64,000 nucleotides of DNA from JBDSKH01 sp035556655 (GCA_035556655.1 DATMFW010000093.1:4934-68933); one strand, 5' to 3'. Positions 50,294-59,094 are shown, numbered from the stretch's first letter. A program made the numbers and translations. Notes: generated from the sequence alone by a model not told the origin.

Positions 50294-51325
50294 CTAGGCG
50301 CCGGGCGGCGTCGCGCTGAGCAGGATCTTCATCTCGGTACCGCTTGCCAGCAGCCGGTCGAAGGCGCGACCTGCGGAGCCGAATCCGACGATGTCGCTGA
50401 TGAGAGGCGCCGGGTCGACCCTGCCGCTCTCGACGAGGCCCACCGCGCGCTCGAAGTCCTCCCGCGCGTACAGCCGGGCTCCGAGGATCTCGACCTCGCG
50501 TTCGAACAGCGAACGCAGGTCGAGTTCGCGCGGCTCGGAGTGGATTCCCACCACCACCATCCGGCCGCCGGGCGTGAGGCTGGTGTAGGCAGTGGTGAGG
50601 CCTGCTGCGGCGCCCGACACCTCGAATGCCACATCAGGCGCGTTATCGGCGTCCGCCCGCGCGACGAGCTCGTCGGGCGCGGTGGCATCGAAACCCAGCG
50701 ACCGGGCGATCGCCCGACGGTGTTCGTTCACCTCGACGACCTGCACCTGCGCACCGGCGTCGCGTGCGGTCATCGCGATCAGGAGTCCTACCGGACCCGC
50801 GCCGACGATGAGGGCGCGTTCATTCGCGACGAGGCGGCTGCGGCGCACGTCGTGCACCGCGACGGCGAGCGGCTCGATGAGACCTGCCGTCCGGAGGTCG
50901 ACATCCGCGCCGATCCGCACGAGGTTGCGCGCAGGGACGATCCAGTCGCCCTGCATGGCGCCGTCGGCATCGATGCCGAGGATCTTGAGGTCGGGGCAGA
51001 CGTGCGCGAGTCCGGTGCGGCAGGTACGGCAGACGCCACACGACACGACCGGGTCGACGCAGACATGATCGCCCGGAGCCCACCCCTCGACCCCGGCGCC
51101 GACCTCGGTCACGATCCCTGAGGACTCGTGCCCGAGCACGGTGCCCGGGGCGACCCGGCCGTCCATGTGACCCAGGTAGATGTGCAGGTCGGTGCCGCAG
51201 ATGCCCACGTACGCCGGGGCGACCCGGACCTCGTCCGCGGCGAGGCCGCGTCGCGGGGACTCGGTTCCCCCGAGCAGCTCGCCGGCCTGGCCGTATCGGA
51301 CGGCCGCGTTCTGGTCAGCGATCAT
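50294..51325 (-). CDS. Zinc-dependent alcohol dehydrogenase (MDR/threonine dehydrogenase type)
   Basis: A 343-residue medium-chain dehydrogenase. The catalytic zinc site is CGTD plus GHESSG, the structural zinc cysteines are in CGVCRTCRTGLAHVC, and the cofactor loop is GAGPVG. Such enzymes oxidise polyols, threonine or secondary alcohols with NAD+. The start ATG 51325 lies within the end of the thioesterase gene. Its TAG stop lies in the right copy of the IS target duplication and is preserved. It is the last gene of the split-transketolase operon. Confidence 0.9.
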   Translation of the reverse strand: MIADQNAAVRYGQAGELLGGTESPRRGLAADEVRVAPAYVGICGTDLHIYLGHMDGRVAPGTVLGHESSGIVTEVGAGVEGWAPGDHVCVDPVVSCGVCRTCRTGLAHVCPDLKILGIDADGAMQGDWIVPARNLVRIGADVDLRTAGLIEPLAVAVHDVRRSRLVANERALIVGAGPVGLLIAMTARDAGAQVQVVEVNEHRRAIARSLGFDATAPDELVARADADNAPDVAFEVSGAAAGLTTAYTSLTPGGRMVVVGIHSEPRELDLRSLFEREVEILGARLYAREDFERAVGLVESGRVDPAPLISDIVGFGSAGRAFDRLLASGTEMKILLSATPPGA

Positions 51326-51755
51326 CGCTGATTCCCCCTTCCTTCGCGAGGATCGCCCGCGAATCCTTCGTGAGCCTGCGTGAGGCGAGATCCAGTACGC
51401 CCAGGACGACCTCCAGTTCGGCAGCGACCTGGTCACCGGCGAGCACGCGTCCGGTGTTGCGGAATGCCGATCGCGCACCCTCGAACCGAAAGCGCGACGT
51501 CGCCGAGACGGGATCGTCCCAGACCAGTTCCCGTCGGTAGTCGATCTCGAGACGCAGCACGACGACGGCGAGGCCGGAGGCGGCCAGGCGCGCGGGTGAG
51601 CGGCCGGCGGCGGACAGGTGCCGGACGCGCGCCGTCTCGGCGTAACTGAGGTACGAGGCGTGGTTGACGTGCCCGTTGGGATCGAGGTCGAGCAGGCGGA
51701 CCCCGATATCCATGCGGAACTCCTGTTCGACCCCGGACGTCGTGCGTGCGGTCAT
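51315..51755 (-). CDS. Hotdog-fold thioesterase (4HBT-like)
   Basis: A 146-residue acyl-CoA thioesterase of the 4-hydroxybenzoyl-CoA thioesterase type. The motif LDLDPNGHVNHASYLSYAE carries the catalytic aspartate (DPNGHVNH) and starts the long helix of the hotdog fold. The rest (LRLEIDYRRELVWDD) fits. It may recycle CoA from a dead-end thioester in this pathway. It overlaps both the transketolase subunit (4 bases) and the dehydrogenase gene (11 bases). Confidence 0.88.
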   Translation of the reverse strand: MTARTTSGVEQEFRMDIGVRLLDLDPNGHVNHASYLSYAETARVRHLSAAGRSPARLAASGLAVVVLRLEIDYRRELVWDDPVSATSRFRFEGARSAFRNTGRVLAGDQVAAELEVVLGVLDLASRRLTKDSRAILAKEGGISDDR

Positions 51756-52729
51756 TCGCGGGCGGTCCTGGCCGCCTTCGCGATGCCCTCCGCGTCGAGA
51801 CCGTAGTGCTGATACAGGTGCGTCGGCGGCGCGATCAGGCTGTACTCATCCTGGATGCCATGCCGCACCAGCCGCGCGCCGCCGGTGATGCCGGCCAGCA
51901 CCTCTGCGACCGCCCCGCCCAGTCCGCCGAGCACGTTGTGCTCCTCCACCGTCAGCACCACGCCCGTGCGTCCGGCGACGTCGCGCACCAGCTCATCGTC
52001 GAGGGGCTTCACGGTCGGCATGTCGATGACCCCGACCGACATCCCCTCGCCGCGGAGGGCCTCCGCGGCCTCGAGCGCGGGATGCACCTGCGTGCCGCAG
52101 GCGATGATCGTCACGTCCGTTCCCTGCGAGTGCTCGATGCCCTTCCCGAACTCGAAGGACACGTCATCGGGGTAGACCTGCGGGTCCCGTCCCCGGCTGA
52201 TCCGGAAATAGATCGGCTCGGGCCAGTTCACGGATGCCTTGAGTGCGGCTTTGAGCTGCGGTCCGTCGGCCGGGGACACGACGGTCAGCCCGGCGATCGC
52301 CCGCATCGTCGCGATGTCCTCGGTGGCGTGGTGGCTGGTGCCGTAGAAGCCGAGTGCGATGCCGGTGTGGTGCCCGATGAGCCGCACCGGGAGCTTTGTG
52401 TATGCCACGTCCATGCGGATCTGCTCGACGCACAGCAGGCCCAGGAACGAGGCGAACGTCGCCACGAACGGCATCGCGCCCGTCGTGGCGAGACCCGCGG
52501 CCGCGGAGACCATGTTCTGCTCCGAGATGCCGAACTGCAGGAAGCGGTCCGGGTGACGCTGCGCAAAACGGACGAGTCCGTTCGAATACTGCAGATCGGC
52601 AGTGCCGGCCACCACCGGGTGACCCTCCTCGACCAGCTCGATGAGTGCGTCCGAGAACCAGTCGAGCCCGGGGTTCAGGGTGTTGACGGCGCGGTACTGC
52701 CAGGAGCCTTCCTCCCGCGGCCCGGTCAT
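51752..52729 (-). CDS. Transketolase, C-terminal subunit
   Basis: A 325-residue protein carrying the pyrimidine-binding and C-terminal domains of transketolase. The glutamate that activates thiamine diphosphate is in GISEQNMVSAAAGLA, and GFYGTSHHATEDIATMRAI is the usual substrate-side block. It would pair with the adjacent N-terminal subunit to form one enzyme. Split transketolases of this type are known for apulose 4-phosphate and 6-deoxy-6-sulfofructose cleavage, but the substrate here is unknown. It is coupled to both neighbours by overlap. Confidence 0.92.
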   Translation of the reverse strand: MTGPREEGSWQYRAVNTLNPGLDWFSDALIELVEEGHPVVAGTADLQYSNGLVRFAQRHPDRFLQFGISEQNMVSAAAGLATTGAMPFVATFASFLGLLCVEQIRMDVAYTKLPVRLIGHHTGIALGFYGTSHHATEDIATMRAIAGLTVVSPADGPQLKAALKASVNWPEPIYFRISRGRDPQVYPDDVSFEFGKGIEHSQGTDVTIIACGTQVHPALEAAEALRGEGMSVGVIDMPTVKPLDDELVRDVAGRTGVVLTVEEHNVLGGLGGAVAEVLAGITGGARLVRHGIQDEYSLIAPPTHLYQHYGLDAEGIAKAARTARE

Positions 52730-53598
52730 CGTCCGCTCCGCTCGGTGATCTCGGCGACCGCGCGCTCGGCGTCCGCCGGGTCGAGGTAGCCGAGATGCCA
52801 GCCGGGCTCGGTCTCCATGTATCGCACACCCTTCCCCTTCATCGTCTTCGCGATCACGCACACGGGCCGACCGTCGTCGGTGCCGTTCGCCTTGGCCTCG
52901 CCCAGTACCGCGCGGAGTGCTTCCACATCGTGGCCGTCGACCTCGACGACGTCCCACCCGAAGGCACGCCATTTGTCGGCGAGGGGTTCGATGCCGATCA
53001 CGTCGTCCACGGCCCCGTCGAGTTGATAGCCGTTGCGGTCGACGATCGCCACGAGCCGGCCGAGCCGATGGTGCGCGGCGCCGAGTGCGGCCTCCCACAC
53101 CTGGCCCTCCTGCATCTCGCCGTCGCCGAGCATCACGAAGACGGTGAAGTCCTTTCCGGCCAGCCGTCCGCCGAGGGCCATCCCCAATCCGTTGGACAGG
53201 GCGTGGCCGATCGAGCCCGAGCTGAAGTCGATGCCGGGGACCTTGGTCATGTCGGGATGGTCGCCGAGCGGGTTGCCGAGGCGGGTGTAGCCGTCGAGCA
53301 CCTCGCGTTCGAGATAGCCGAGGTCGGCGAGAATGGGGAACAGCCCGACTGCAGCGTGCCCTTTCCCCATCAGGAAACGGTCGCGATCGGGCCAGCGCGG
53401 GTCGTCATTCAGCCTCATGACGGCGTAGTACAGGACGGCGAACGTCTCGGCCGCCGAGAACACCGAGCTGTAGTGGCCGACCTTGGCGATCTCGATGAGC
53501 CGGATGGCCTCGGTACGCACGAAGTCCGCGCGTTCCTCCAGACGGGCGCGTTCGGGCGCTGGGGACCGCTGCTCCGTGCTGTCGTGGTCGGCTGACAT
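52726..53598 (-). CDS. Transketolase, N-terminal subunit
   Basis: A 290-residue protein with the diphosphate-binding domain of transketolase. The thiamine diphosphate motif GDGEMQEG runs on to the conserved asparagine in VDRNGYQLDG. FLMGKGHAAVGLFP and GSIGHALSNGLGMALG are also present. It forms a two-subunit ketol-transferring enzyme with the next gene (ATGA overlap). It is the first gene of the minus-strand operon. The start is ATG 53598. No sugar kinase or isomerase gene accompanies the pair. Confidence 0.92.
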   Translation of the reverse strand: MSADHDSTEQRSPAPERARLEERADFVRTEAIRLIEIAKVGHYSSVFSAAETFAVLYYAVMRLNDDPRWPDRDRFLMGKGHAAVGLFPILADLGYLEREVLDGYTRLGNPLGDHPDMTKVPGIDFSSGSIGHALSNGLGMALGGRLAGKDFTVFVMLGDGEMQEGQVWEAALGAAHHRLGRLVAIVDRNGYQLDGAVDDVIGIEPLADKWRAFGWDVVEVDGHDVEALRAVLGEAKANGTDDGRPVCVIAKTMKGKGVRYMETEPGWHLGYLDPADAERAVAEITERSGR

Positions 53599-53623
53599 GC
53601 TCGAACCCTTCTGCGCGCTCAGG

Positions 53624-53643
53624 GCTCGGCGTGATCGCCGAGC
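53624..53643. promoter_or_regulatory. 8-bp stem hairpin in the transketolase leader
   Basis: GCTCGGCG-TGAT-CGCCGAGC is a perfect palindrome 26 bases before the transketolase start. It could be an operator or a leader hairpin. Confidence 0.45.
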
Positions 53644-53692
53644 AGACTCTCTGAGCTCAACTCGCCCCACTGTACTCATGTGGCGATAACTC

Positions 53693-53709
53693 TGTCCATG
53701 GAGTGGACA
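53693..53709. promoter_or_regulatory. Palindrome in the central divergent promoter
   Basis: TGTCCA-TGGAG-TGGACA, a 6-5-6 palindrome. Its right arm TGGACA would be the -35 hexamer of the rightward SDR-ABC operon, with a TGCAAAT-like -10 near 53725. It suits control of both arms of the cluster, perhaps by the IclR protein. Confidence 0.55.
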
Positions 53710-53779
53710 AACGGAAGCTGAATGTGCAAATGTTGTTCGCGCGGCGGGCCATCGGCGCTTCGCGCGAAGGGAACTGGTG

Positions 53780-54577
53780 ATGTCGCAGAGTGGCGCGGAG
53801 GGCACCCCGCTTGCCGGTCGTCGCGCCGTGGTGACGGGCGGCAGCAGCGGCATCGGACTGGCCATCGCCGTGGCGCTCGCCGAAGCAGGCAGCGAGGTCC
53901 ACGTGCTCGCCCGCCGTACAGCCCCGGTGATCGAGGCGGATGCCGAGCTCACGGGCACGGGGTCGCTGACGGCGCACAGCGTCGACGTCTCCGACTCCGA
54001 CGCGGTCGGCGCCTGGGCCTCCGGATTCACCGGCCCCGTCGACGTGCTGGTGTGCGCCGCGGGGGTCAATGTCCCGGCGCGGCGCTTCGGCGAGCTCACC
54101 CCGGATGCGTGGCGACGGATCATCGACACCAACCTGAACGGGGCGTTCTACGTCACCTCGGCGCTCATCGGACGCCTTCGCGAGGCGGAGGGTGATGTGC
54201 TCTACATCTCAAGCGTCGCCGGTGCCTGGCCCGACCACAGCGGCGCGGCGTACGGCGCATCGAAGTCCGGGCTCATCGGGCTGGCGCGCGGCGCCGGACG
54301 AGACGAACACGGCTCGGGCGTCCGAGTCTGCACGATCCTCCCGGGGCTCGTGAACACGCCCCTCCTCGACAACCGTCCTGCGCCCCCGCCGCAGAACATG
54401 CGCGACCTCTTCATCCAGCCGGAAGACGTCGCCGCCGCATGCCTGGCCGTGCTCCTGATGCCCAAACGGACATCCATCGCCGAGATGACGATCGTTGCGA
54501 GCCGGCTGCAGTCCATGGGGAATACCCAGGACGCAACACCCCGCGTCCCGCCAATGCCGGCGGGACCGGTGCACTGA
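53780..54577 (+). CDS. SDR-family oxidoreductase
   Basis: A 265-residue short-chain dehydrogenase with cofactor loop TGGSSGIG, CAAGVN in place of NAG, the catalytic serine in YISSVAG and Y-x-x-x-K in AYGASKSG. The C-terminus is a proline-rich tail after QDATPRVPP, not the usual GG-ending, so substrate specificity may differ from FabG types. GTG 53777 and ATG 53780 are adjacent; AAGGGAA spacing favours the ATG. It heads the rightward operon with the ABC transporter and CoA-transferase-like genes. Confidence 0.87.
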   Translation: MSQSGAEGTPLAGRRAVVTGGSSGIGLAIAVALAEAGSEVHVLARRTAPVIEADAELTGTGSLTAHSVDVSDSDAVGAWASGFTGPVDVLVCAAGVNVPARRFGELTPDAWRRIIDTNLNGAFYVTSALIGRLREAEGDVLYISSVAGAWPDHSGAAYGASKSGLIGLARGAGRDEHGSGVRVCTILPGLVNTPLLDNRPAPPPQNMRDLFIQPEDVAAACLAVLLMPKRTSIAEMTIVASRLQSMGNTQDATPRVPPMPAGPVH

Positions 54578-54589
54578 GAGGAGAAGGAC

Positions 54590-55636
54590 ATGTCAGCAAC
54601 CACCCCGGCGACATCCCGGCTGAAGGCGGTGCGCGCACTCGCCCTGGCGGGAGCGTTCGCCCTCACGGCCGGCGCCCTCACCGCGTGCGACAACGCGGGC
54701 GGCGGCGCAACCGACGACAGCAAGTCGATCGGCGTGCTCATGCTCGTGCAGTCGGACGAGGCCGGTCAGCGGATCCTCGGCGCGATCAACAAGCAGCTGG
54801 AGAACTATCCCGCCTACCAGATCTCGATCATCGACGCGAACTACGACCCGTCGAAAGAGCTGGCCGGGATGGACACCTTCATCAACAAGGGCGTCGACGG
54901 CATCATCACGGTGTTCACCGACAACGAGCTGCTGAAGGCCAAGCTCTCCCTCGCCGGCCAGCAGGGCATCCCCGTGGTCGCGGTCGCGGGTGGACCCGCG
55001 GTGGACGGCGTCACCGCGAACATCGACACCCCTGAGGAGGACGCGGGTGCCGCCCTGGCCCAGCAGACGCTGGACGACATGGCGGCGGCGGGCAAGTCCG
55101 AGCTGATCAAGATGGTTCTGCCGGAGGCGGTGCCGTGCAAGCGGCGGGTCGCCGGTATGGACACCGTCCTGTCGAAGCACCCCGAGATCACTCAGGTCGA
55201 GTACCACATCGACGGCGGCAACCCGGTCCCGGCGGCCAAGGACTACCTTGCGTCGCGGCTGAGCTCCGACGACGACCTCGGTGGCATCCTCTCCTGCTGG
55301 GACGTCCCGATGATGGGCGCGCTGACCGCTGTCAAGGCGGCCGGTGTCGACGGCGAGACGTTCGCCGGCTCCGGCATCAACGGCACGAGTGACGCCGTTC
55401 AGGCCATGCAGGACGGCGACCCCTACTTCGACGCCCTCGTGACCTTCGGGTGGGCCAACGCCGGCTACTCCGCGGTCGAGACCATCAACAGCATCTTCAC
55501 CGGGGCCGACTTCACGGCTGAGGCGGAGGTCCAGTGGGAGGTCCTGACCCCGGCCAACGTGCCGGACGCTCCGCTGCTGGAGCCCGAGGAGTGGCTGCCC
55601 GAAGGCTGGGGCGCCGACTACTGGGCGAACAACTAA
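54590..55636 (+). CDS. Ribose-type ABC transporter substrate-binding lipoprotein
   Basis: A 348-residue binding protein. The signal peptide ends in a lipobox ALTAC, so it is lipid-anchored. The type I periplasmic fold shows GVLMLVQSDEAG, ANYDPSKELAGM, a hinge GIPVVAVAGGPA and GILSCWDVPMMGAL. The RbsB-like layout suggests a sugar or sugar-like ligand, but the pocket differs from xylose or ribose binders I can recall. A ribosome binding site (GAGGAGAAGG) precedes the ATG. Confidence 0.88.
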   Translation: MSATTPATSRLKAVRALALAGAFALTAGALTACDNAGGGATDDSKSIGVLMLVQSDEAGQRILGAINKQLENYPAYQISIIDANYDPSKELAGMDTFINKGVDGIITVFTDNELLKAKLSLAGQQGIPVVAVAGGPAVDGVTANIDTPEEDAGAALAQQTLDDMAAAGKSELIKMVLPEAVPCKRRVAGMDTVLSKHPEITQVEYHIDGGNPVPAAKDYLASRLSSDDDLGGILSCWDVPMMGALTAVKAAGVDGETFAGSGINGTSDAVQAMQDGDPYFDALVTFGWANAGYSAVETINSIFTGADFTAEAEVQWEVLTPANVPDAPLLEPEEWLPEGWGADYWANN

Positions 55637-55672
55637 CCACTCGCTGACCGCGACACCCTCGGAGGACCCGTC

Positions 55673-57166
55673 ATGACCGAAGACCACGACCTGACCGTCG
55701 AGCTCCGGCACGTGAACAAGTCCTTCGGGGGTGTCGCAGCGGTCACCGATGCGACCTTCGCCGTCCGTCCTGGCGAGGTGCTCGGCCTCGTCGGAGAGAA
55801 CGGTGCCGGCAAATCCACGTTGCTCGGGACGTTCTCGGGGCGGGTGAACCCGGACTCGGGCGAGGTCCTGATCCGGGGTCACGAGCAGCGATCGCTCACG
55901 CCCGCGCTGGCGAAGGCCGCCGGTGTCGCCCTGGTCCAGCAGGAACTGGCGGCCAGCCCGGAACTGACGGTCGCCGAGACCATGGGACTCAACGTGCGTT
56001 TCGCGCGACGGGGTCCGTTCATCAGGTGGCGCTCCCTGCGTCAGTGGGCCCAGCGCCTGCTCGACGACTGGGATCTGGGCATCTCCGCTGATCAGCGGAT
56101 GAAGACCCTGACGCCGCCGCAGCAGGTTGCGATCAACGTGGCCATGGCCACGGTCGTGAACGCCCACACCATCGTCCTCGATGAGCCGACGGCATCCTTT
56201 TCACCCCCCGAAGTCGAACGACTGCTCGCGCTCGTCCGCCGCCTGCGCGACCAGGGCATCGCGATCATCTACGTGACGCACCGGCTCGACGAGGTCTTCG
56301 CCGTGTGCGATCGAGTCACGGTCATGCGCTCCGGCGAGATCGTGGCCACCAAGGACATCGGCGAGGTCGACCGCGCCGGGCTCGTCGAACTCATCGTCGG
56401 CCGCGCCCTCGAGTTCAGAACCAGCGGAGTCCCCCTCGAGGGGGCAGGCGACCTCGCGATCGAGGTGCAGGAGATCGCCGACAGCCGAGTCGGGCCGGTC
56501 TCGTTCTCGGCTCGCTATGGCGAGATCCTCGGATTCGCCGGCCTCGTCGGTGCGGGGCGCACGGAGCTGTTCGAGCTGATCTACGGTCTGCGTTCGCCGG
56601 ATTCCGGTCAGGTGAGGGTCGACGGCACCCCGCACGCGATCCGGTCGCCGATCGGCGCGACACGGCTCGGGATGGGTCTGGTGCCCGAGGAGCGTCGTCG
56701 ATCCGCCCTCATCCCCCGGATGAGCGTGCTCGAGAACGCCCTGCTCCCCGTGCTCGAGCGCTATCACCCGCTCGCACGACGCCGTCGGTCGCGGGTCAAG
56801 GACATGAAGCAGATCGCCGACACCACGAACCTGAAGGCCGCCAGCTGGTCGATGCCGGTGATCTCGCTCAGCGGGGGAAACCAGCAGAAGGTCGTGATCG
56901 GGCGTTGGCTCAATGCCGGTGCGCGCATCCTGCTGCTGGACGAGCCGACGCGCGGCGTCGACATCGGCGCCAAGGAGGAGATCTACGAACTGATCCGCGC
57001 CGCGGCGCGGGATGGTGCCTGCGTGCTCGTCGCCTCGTCCGAGCACGAGGAACTCGTGGAGATCTGTAATCGCGTGCTCGTCATGCGAGAAGGCGCGGTG
57101 GTCGACGAGGTCGTCGGCTCCGCCATCGATGCGCGCACCATCGCGCGCCTGTGCTTCGGGACGTGA
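55673..57166 (+). CDS. Ribose-type ABC transporter ATP-binding protein (two domains)
   Basis: A 497-residue tandem ATPase of the RbsA type. In the first domain Walker A is GENGAGKST, but the signature is LTPPQQV instead of LSGGQ-like; Walker B is VLDEPTASF. In the second, Walker A is the reduced GLVGAGRTELFE normal for RbsA, with an intact LSGGNQQKV signature and LLLDEPTRGVD. So the composite ATP sites are probably asymmetric. It energises import through the following permease. The start ATG follows GGAGGACC. Confidence 0.9.
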   Translation: MTEDHDLTVELRHVNKSFGGVAAVTDATFAVRPGEVLGLVGENGAGKSTLLGTFSGRVNPDSGEVLIRGHEQRSLTPALAKAAGVALVQQELAASPELTVAETMGLNVRFARRGPFIRWRSLRQWAQRLLDDWDLGISADQRMKTLTPPQQVAINVAMATVVNAHTIVLDEPTASFSPPEVERLLALVRRLRDQGIAIIYVTHRLDEVFAVCDRVTVMRSGEIVATKDIGEVDRAGLVELIVGRALEFRTSGVPLEGAGDLAIEVQEIADSRVGPVSFSARYGEILGFAGLVGAGRTELFELIYGLRSPDSGQVRVDGTPHAIRSPIGATRLGMGLVPEERRRSALIPRMSVLENALLPVLERYHPLARRRRSRVKDMKQIADTTNLKAASWSMPVISLSGGNQQKVVIGRWLNAGARILLLDEPTRGVDIGAKEEIYELIRAAARDGACVLVASSEHEELVEICNRVLVMREGAVVDEVVGSAIDARTIARLCFGT

Positions 57167-57176
57167 GGAGAACCTG

Positions 57177-58181
57177 ATGACGACGAAGAACGCAATGCCG
57201 AAGGGCGCCATGCGCCACCGGCTGCCTGGCAGCCGCCTGTCGGTGCTGGACGTGCTGCGCAGATTCGGCACGGTCATCGCATTCGTGCTGATCGTGGTCT
57301 ACTTCGCCGGGTCGACGAACGGTGCGCTGATCAGTTCCGGCAACATCGCCGCGATCCTCAACCAGGCCGCCGTGGTGGGGACGATGGCACTCGGATTGAC
57401 CGTATGCCTGGTCCTCGGCCAGCTGGACCTCTCGATCGGATACGTCGCGACTCTGTCGGGCCTGGTGGTGACCGGCCTGCAATCGCAGCAGGGGCTCCCG
57501 CCGCTGGTGTCGATCCCGGTCGCGCTCGCGGTCGCGGCGCTGATCGGGCTGGTCAACGGGGTCGTGGTCACCTGGTTGAAGGTGAATGCGCTACTGGCGA
57601 CGCTCGCAATGGGAGCGATCATCGGCGGCGTGATCAGCTGGTACACGATCACGCCCTTCACGACGGGAATCGCCGATGACTTCGTGGCATTCGGGCAGAC
57701 CCGGTGGGGGTTCCTGCCGGCGCCCGCCGTCGTCCTGATCGCCACGGCGGTCGTGCTGTGGGTGTTCCTCCAGCAGACGCCCACCGGCCGGCGGATGTAT
57801 GCGCTCGGAGGCAACCCGGAGGCAGCTCGCAACGCGGGCGTTCGGATCGCACGTCTGCAGATCGTCGCGTTCGTGATCAGCGGACTGTGCTCGGGCATCG
57901 CCGGCATCCTGCTGTCCGCTCAGCTCGGCAGCGGACAGCCGACGGGTGCCGTCGGTCTGCTGCTCGGGGCGTTCTCGGCCGCGTTCCTCGGCGCGTCGAC
58001 CTGGCGCGACGGCGAGTTCCACATCGGCGGTACCATCCTCGGCGTGCTCGTCATCGGCGTGGTGTTCTCGGGTCTGGCGCTGACCGACGCGCAGTACTAC
58101 CTGAAGGACATCGTGACCGGGGCGATCCTGATCCTCGCGGTCGGCTCGGCGAACCTGCTCCGCGTACGATCGACACGATGA
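57177..58181 (+). CDS. Ribose-type ABC transporter permease
   Basis: A 334-residue membrane protein of the RbsC/BPD_transp_2 family with about nine hydrophobic segments. The blocks GQLDLSIGYVATLSG and YALGGNPEAARNAGVRI (the coupling region) are clear. It is the last transporter gene. I chose ATG 57177 because TGAGGAGAA gives a good ribosome binding site. Its TGA stop is part of an ATGA overlap with an 8-codon minicistron that links to the CoA-transferase gene. Confidence 0.91.
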   Translation: MTTKNAMPKGAMRHRLPGSRLSVLDVLRRFGTVIAFVLIVVYFAGSTNGALISSGNIAAILNQAAVVGTMALGLTVCLVLGQLDLSIGYVATLSGLVVTGLQSQQGLPPLVSIPVALAVAALIGLVNGVVVTWLKVNALLATLAMGAIIGGVISWYTITPFTTGIADDFVAFGQTRWGFLPAPAVVLIATAVVLWVFLQQTPTGRRMYALGGNPEAARNAGVRIARLQIVAFVISGLCSGIAGILLSAQLGSGQPTGAVGLLLGAFSAAFLGASTWRDGEFHIGGTILGVLVIGVVFSGLALTDAQYYLKDIVTGAILILAVGSANLLRVRSTR

Positions 58182-58204
58182 GGTCTTCGGGCGTGCGCAG
58201 GTGA
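58178..58204 (+). other. 8-codon coupling minicistron
   Basis: ATG at 58178 overlaps the permease stop (ATGA). The frame encodes MRSSGVRR and ends at TGA 58202-58204, which overlaps the GTG start of the next gene (GTGA). A ribosome could thus step from permease to CoA-transferase through two stop-start overlaps, which would explain the lack of a ribosome binding site for the latter. Confidence 0.5.
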
Positions 58205-59094
58205 GTCGGCGCAGCAAGCTCGTCTCCCTGTCCGAGGCCGCCGGCCTCGTCGGGGACGGTGACCGGCTCGCTCTGGGCGGTTTCACGATCTACAACAGGC
58301 CGTTGGCCTTCGCTCGTGAGCTGGTGCGACAAGGGCGCCGGGGTCTGACGGTCGTGGCCATGACGGCCGGACCGGAGACGGAGTTGCTCGCGGCGGGGGG
58401 CTGCCTCAGCCGGCTCGAGACCTCCTACGTCGGCCTGGAGAAGTTCGGCCTGGCACAGCGCGTGCGGGCGCTGTCGCAGTCCGGGGAACTCGAGATCGTC
58501 GACTACAGCGAGGTGACGAGCTTCGACAGGTTCCGCGCCGACGGCGACAATCAGACCTTCGTCCCGGTCGATTATCTGGCGGGCAACTCGATCGTCACCC
58601 CCGAGTCGGGTATCACGCCGTTCACCTGCCCGATCACCGGGCGTCCACTCTTCGCGGTGCCGGCCGCCCGGCCCGATGTGACAGTGCTCCACGTCCCCGC
58701 TGCCGATGAGTTCGGCAACGGGCTGATTCCGGCCGATCGCGTCATGCCCCAGGATCTCGACATCGTCATGGCCCAGGGCAGTGCCCGGCTGATCCTGACC
58801 ACCGAGCGGATCGTGCGGACCGAGGACCTCGCGGATGTCGCCATGACGGTTCAGATCCCGGCCTTCCGCACGTCGGCCGTCGTGTTCGCTCCGTGGGGCG
58901 CGCACCCGGGTCCGATGAGCGGAAACTACGAGACCGACGAGCCGGCCTTCGCCGAGTTCGCCGAGGCCGGTCGCGACCAGGCGACGAGCGCGGCGCACCT
59001 CGAACGCACCGTGTACGGACCCCGGGATCACGATGACTACCTGAACGAGTTCGGCGTCACACGGCTCGTCGGACTGCTGCGGAGGCGACTGTGA
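58201..59094 (+). CDS. CoA-transferase family alpha-like subunit (IpdA-like)
   Basis: A 297-residue class I CoA-transferase alpha-type subunit. It starts with LSEAAGLVGDGDRLALGGF, the family nucleotide-like entry, and continues with NRPLAFARELVRQG, VAMTAGPETELLAAGG and VLHVPAADEFGNGLI. The resemblance is to IpdA, which with IpdB hydrolyses a ring in steroid catabolism, and to glutaconate CoA-transferase. So it may be a hydrolase or ring-opening enzyme, not a transferase. No ribosome binding site is seen at the GTG. It overlaps the beta subunit (GTGA). Confidence 0.85.
   Translation: MSRRSKLVSLSEAAGLVGDGDRLALGGFTIYNRPLAFARELVRQGRRGLTVVAMTAGPETELLAAGGCLSRLETSYVGLEKFGLAQRVRALSQSGELEIVDYSEVTSFDRFRADGDNQTFVPVDYLAGNSIVTPESGITPFTCPITGRPLFAVPAARPDVTVLHVPAADEFGNGLIPADRVMPQDLDIVMAQGSARLILTTERIVRTEDLADVAMTVQIPAFRTSAVVFAPWGAHPGPMSGNYETDEPAFAEFAEAGRDQATSAAHLERTVYGPRDHDDYLNEFGVTRLVGLLRRRL

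Noticed and set aside
51752..53598. Sulfo-transketolase (SqwG/SqwH) or apulose transketolase (AptA/AptB) pathway
   Set aside because: The split transketolase fits in form, but the isomerases, kinase and sulfonate export genes expected with them are absent from the cluster.
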